A DNA stretch of 6,674 nucleotides, taken from positions 1 to 6,674 of the forward strand of contig CALCFH010000478.1 in assembly GCA_937900215.1 (NCBI GenBank). Direction: 5' to 3'. Shown here one piece after another: positions 5,985-6,674 of this stretch. A model generated the notes under the pieces. The model saw only the letters and a list, made by a program, of their open reading frames with translations, had not been told where the DNA came from and searched no databases. The translations under genes were made by a program, and so were the position numbers. The DNA comes from an uncultured Cryomorphaceae bacterium. Lineage in GTDB: Bacteria > Bacteroidota > Bacteroidia > Flavobacteriales > Schleiferiaceae. Numbering within the stretch: position 1 is the first letter of the stretch; every line of letters starts with the position of its first letter.

Positions 5985-6674
5985 TTTGAGTAACCTACTT
6001 TTGGTTTTGATTTTTTAACTTTATCCTGAGAGTCCTCTTCGCCTGTGTAAAATTCGGGAGGGAAGCCATTAATCTGTCGCCAAATTTCATACCAAATAGG
6101 CACATCCTTCAACAAGAGCATGCCATTGGCACCAGCTCCAAATCGCAAAGGTTCAGGCCATTCTAGATCGACTTCGTCTTTTCTTAGAAGTATGCGGTAG
6201 CGCCCAGATTCGTCGAGTACGTTATCGACAGCAAAAACCTCGGCACCAAACGTTCCAAATGACGTATTAGGCCATCCACTGAAAACAATAGCCGGCCAAC
6301 CATCAAACTCAATTCTAGCATGTTGTCCTTTTTGAATCAAAGGCAAATCAACTGGACGAATGAAAATTTCAACCGCCAATTGATAGTTTAGAGGCATAAT
6401 TTCAATTATAGACTCTCCTTCTTTAATGTTTTCTCCAATTCCCGTTTTAAGAATGCGAGTTACAAGACCTTTTTGTGGAGCTTTTAATTCGTAGTAGGAT
6501 TGGCGTATTGTTACATTGTTTAGCTTCACTTGTAATTTAGCTACCTCTGCTTCTGCATCTAGAGCGGAGCTTTCTGCTGAGAATTGATCCGACTCTGCTT
6601 TCGAGACCTTTTCTTGGTATTCGGCCTTTAAAGCTTGAACGTCTGTTAAAGTATTGCGATACTTATTTCGAGAT
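5981..6674 (-). CDS. HlyD-family periplasmic adaptor (membrane fusion protein), N-terminus beyond window
   Basis: The frame stays open to the right edge, so the gene is 5'-partial; 230 residues are visible. The GTG at 6527-6529 is an internal valine, not a start, because the codons before it continue the protein. Visible residues 1-58 are a polar coiled-coil arm (ALKAEYQEKVSKAES, LDAEAEVAKL). Residues 60-92 are the second half of the lipoyl domain (ELKAPQKGLV, GENIKEGESIIEI), followed by a beta-barrel domain (about 98-150) with the unusual aromatic stretch FDGWPAIVFSGWPN, then a membrane-proximal part with GRYRILLRK and GANGMLLLKDVPIWYEIWRQ. The last 20 residues are a charged, Lys-rich tail. 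Such adaptors bridge an inner-membrane transporter and a TolC channel; the next gene, overlapping by ATGA, is that channel. The expected ABC or other pump gene and the N-terminal membrane anchor lie off the window. Confidence 0.92.
   Translation of the reverse strand, partial: SRNKYRNTLTDVQALKAEYQEKVSKAESDQFSAESSALDAEAEVAKLQVKLNNVTIRQSYYELKAPQKGLVTRILKTGIGENIKEGESIIEIMPLNYQLAVEIFIRPVDLPLIQKGQHARIEFDGWPAIVFSGWPNTSFGTFGAEVFAVDNVLDESGRYRILLRKDEVDLEWPEPLRFGAGANGMLLLKDVPIWYEIWRQINGFPPEFYTGEEDSQDKVKKSKPKVGYSK

Noticed and set aside
6527..6529. GTG as the start of the HlyD adaptor
   Set aside because: The frame upstream is open to the window edge and encodes the expected coiled-coil arm, so the GTG is internal.

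Overview
The window looks like chromosomal DNA from a member of the Bacteroidota, probably in or near the Flavobacteriales. The evidence is AT-rich DNA, start codons without clear Shine-Dalgarno sequences, TAnnTTTG-type -7 promoter boxes, a Bacteroidota-style FtsH with a glycine-rich linker after its second membrane helix, and the gene order birA / rsfS-ftsH-LUD-cdsA, which I recall as recurrent in this phylum. The genus cannot be fixed from the sequence alone.

Left half (1-3156, minus strand): a compact housekeeping operon read right to left. It runs rsfS (ribosome silencing factor), 13-bp gap, ftsH (membrane AAA+ zinc protease), 48-bp gap with a 7-bp perfect inverted repeat, a LUD/LutC-like protein, and then, by an ATGA overlap, the first 27 codons of what looks like cdsA (phosphatidate cytidylyltransferase), cut by the window edge. 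The genes touch translation shutdown, membrane protein quality control and phospholipid synthesis.

Middle (3157-4564, plus strand): birA (biotin ligase without the DNA-binding domain) diverges from rsfS across only 44 bp. Two full TAnnTTTG matches, one per strand, lie back to back there and form a near-palindrome, so the two promoters probably overlap. birA is followed by an ATGA-overlapping gene for an unrecognised secreted protein of 197 residues.

Right half (4581-6674, minus strand): two ATGA-overlapping genes encode a HlyD-type periplasmic adaptor (its start lies beyond the window edge) and a TolC-family outer-membrane channel. They form two thirds of a tripartite exporter; the inner-membrane pump is not in the window and presumably lies upstream, to the right. 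The plus-strand birA pair and the exporter genes converge at 4565-4580 with no convincing terminator hairpin.

No tRNA, rRNA, CRISPR array, insertion sequence or phage gene was seen. No intergenic gap exceeds 50 bp. I see no clear new multi-gene system. The most interesting points are the symmetrical rsfS/birA promoter, the divergent LUD protein in the FtsH operon, the hairpin abutting its start codon, and the unknown secreted protein coupled to birA.
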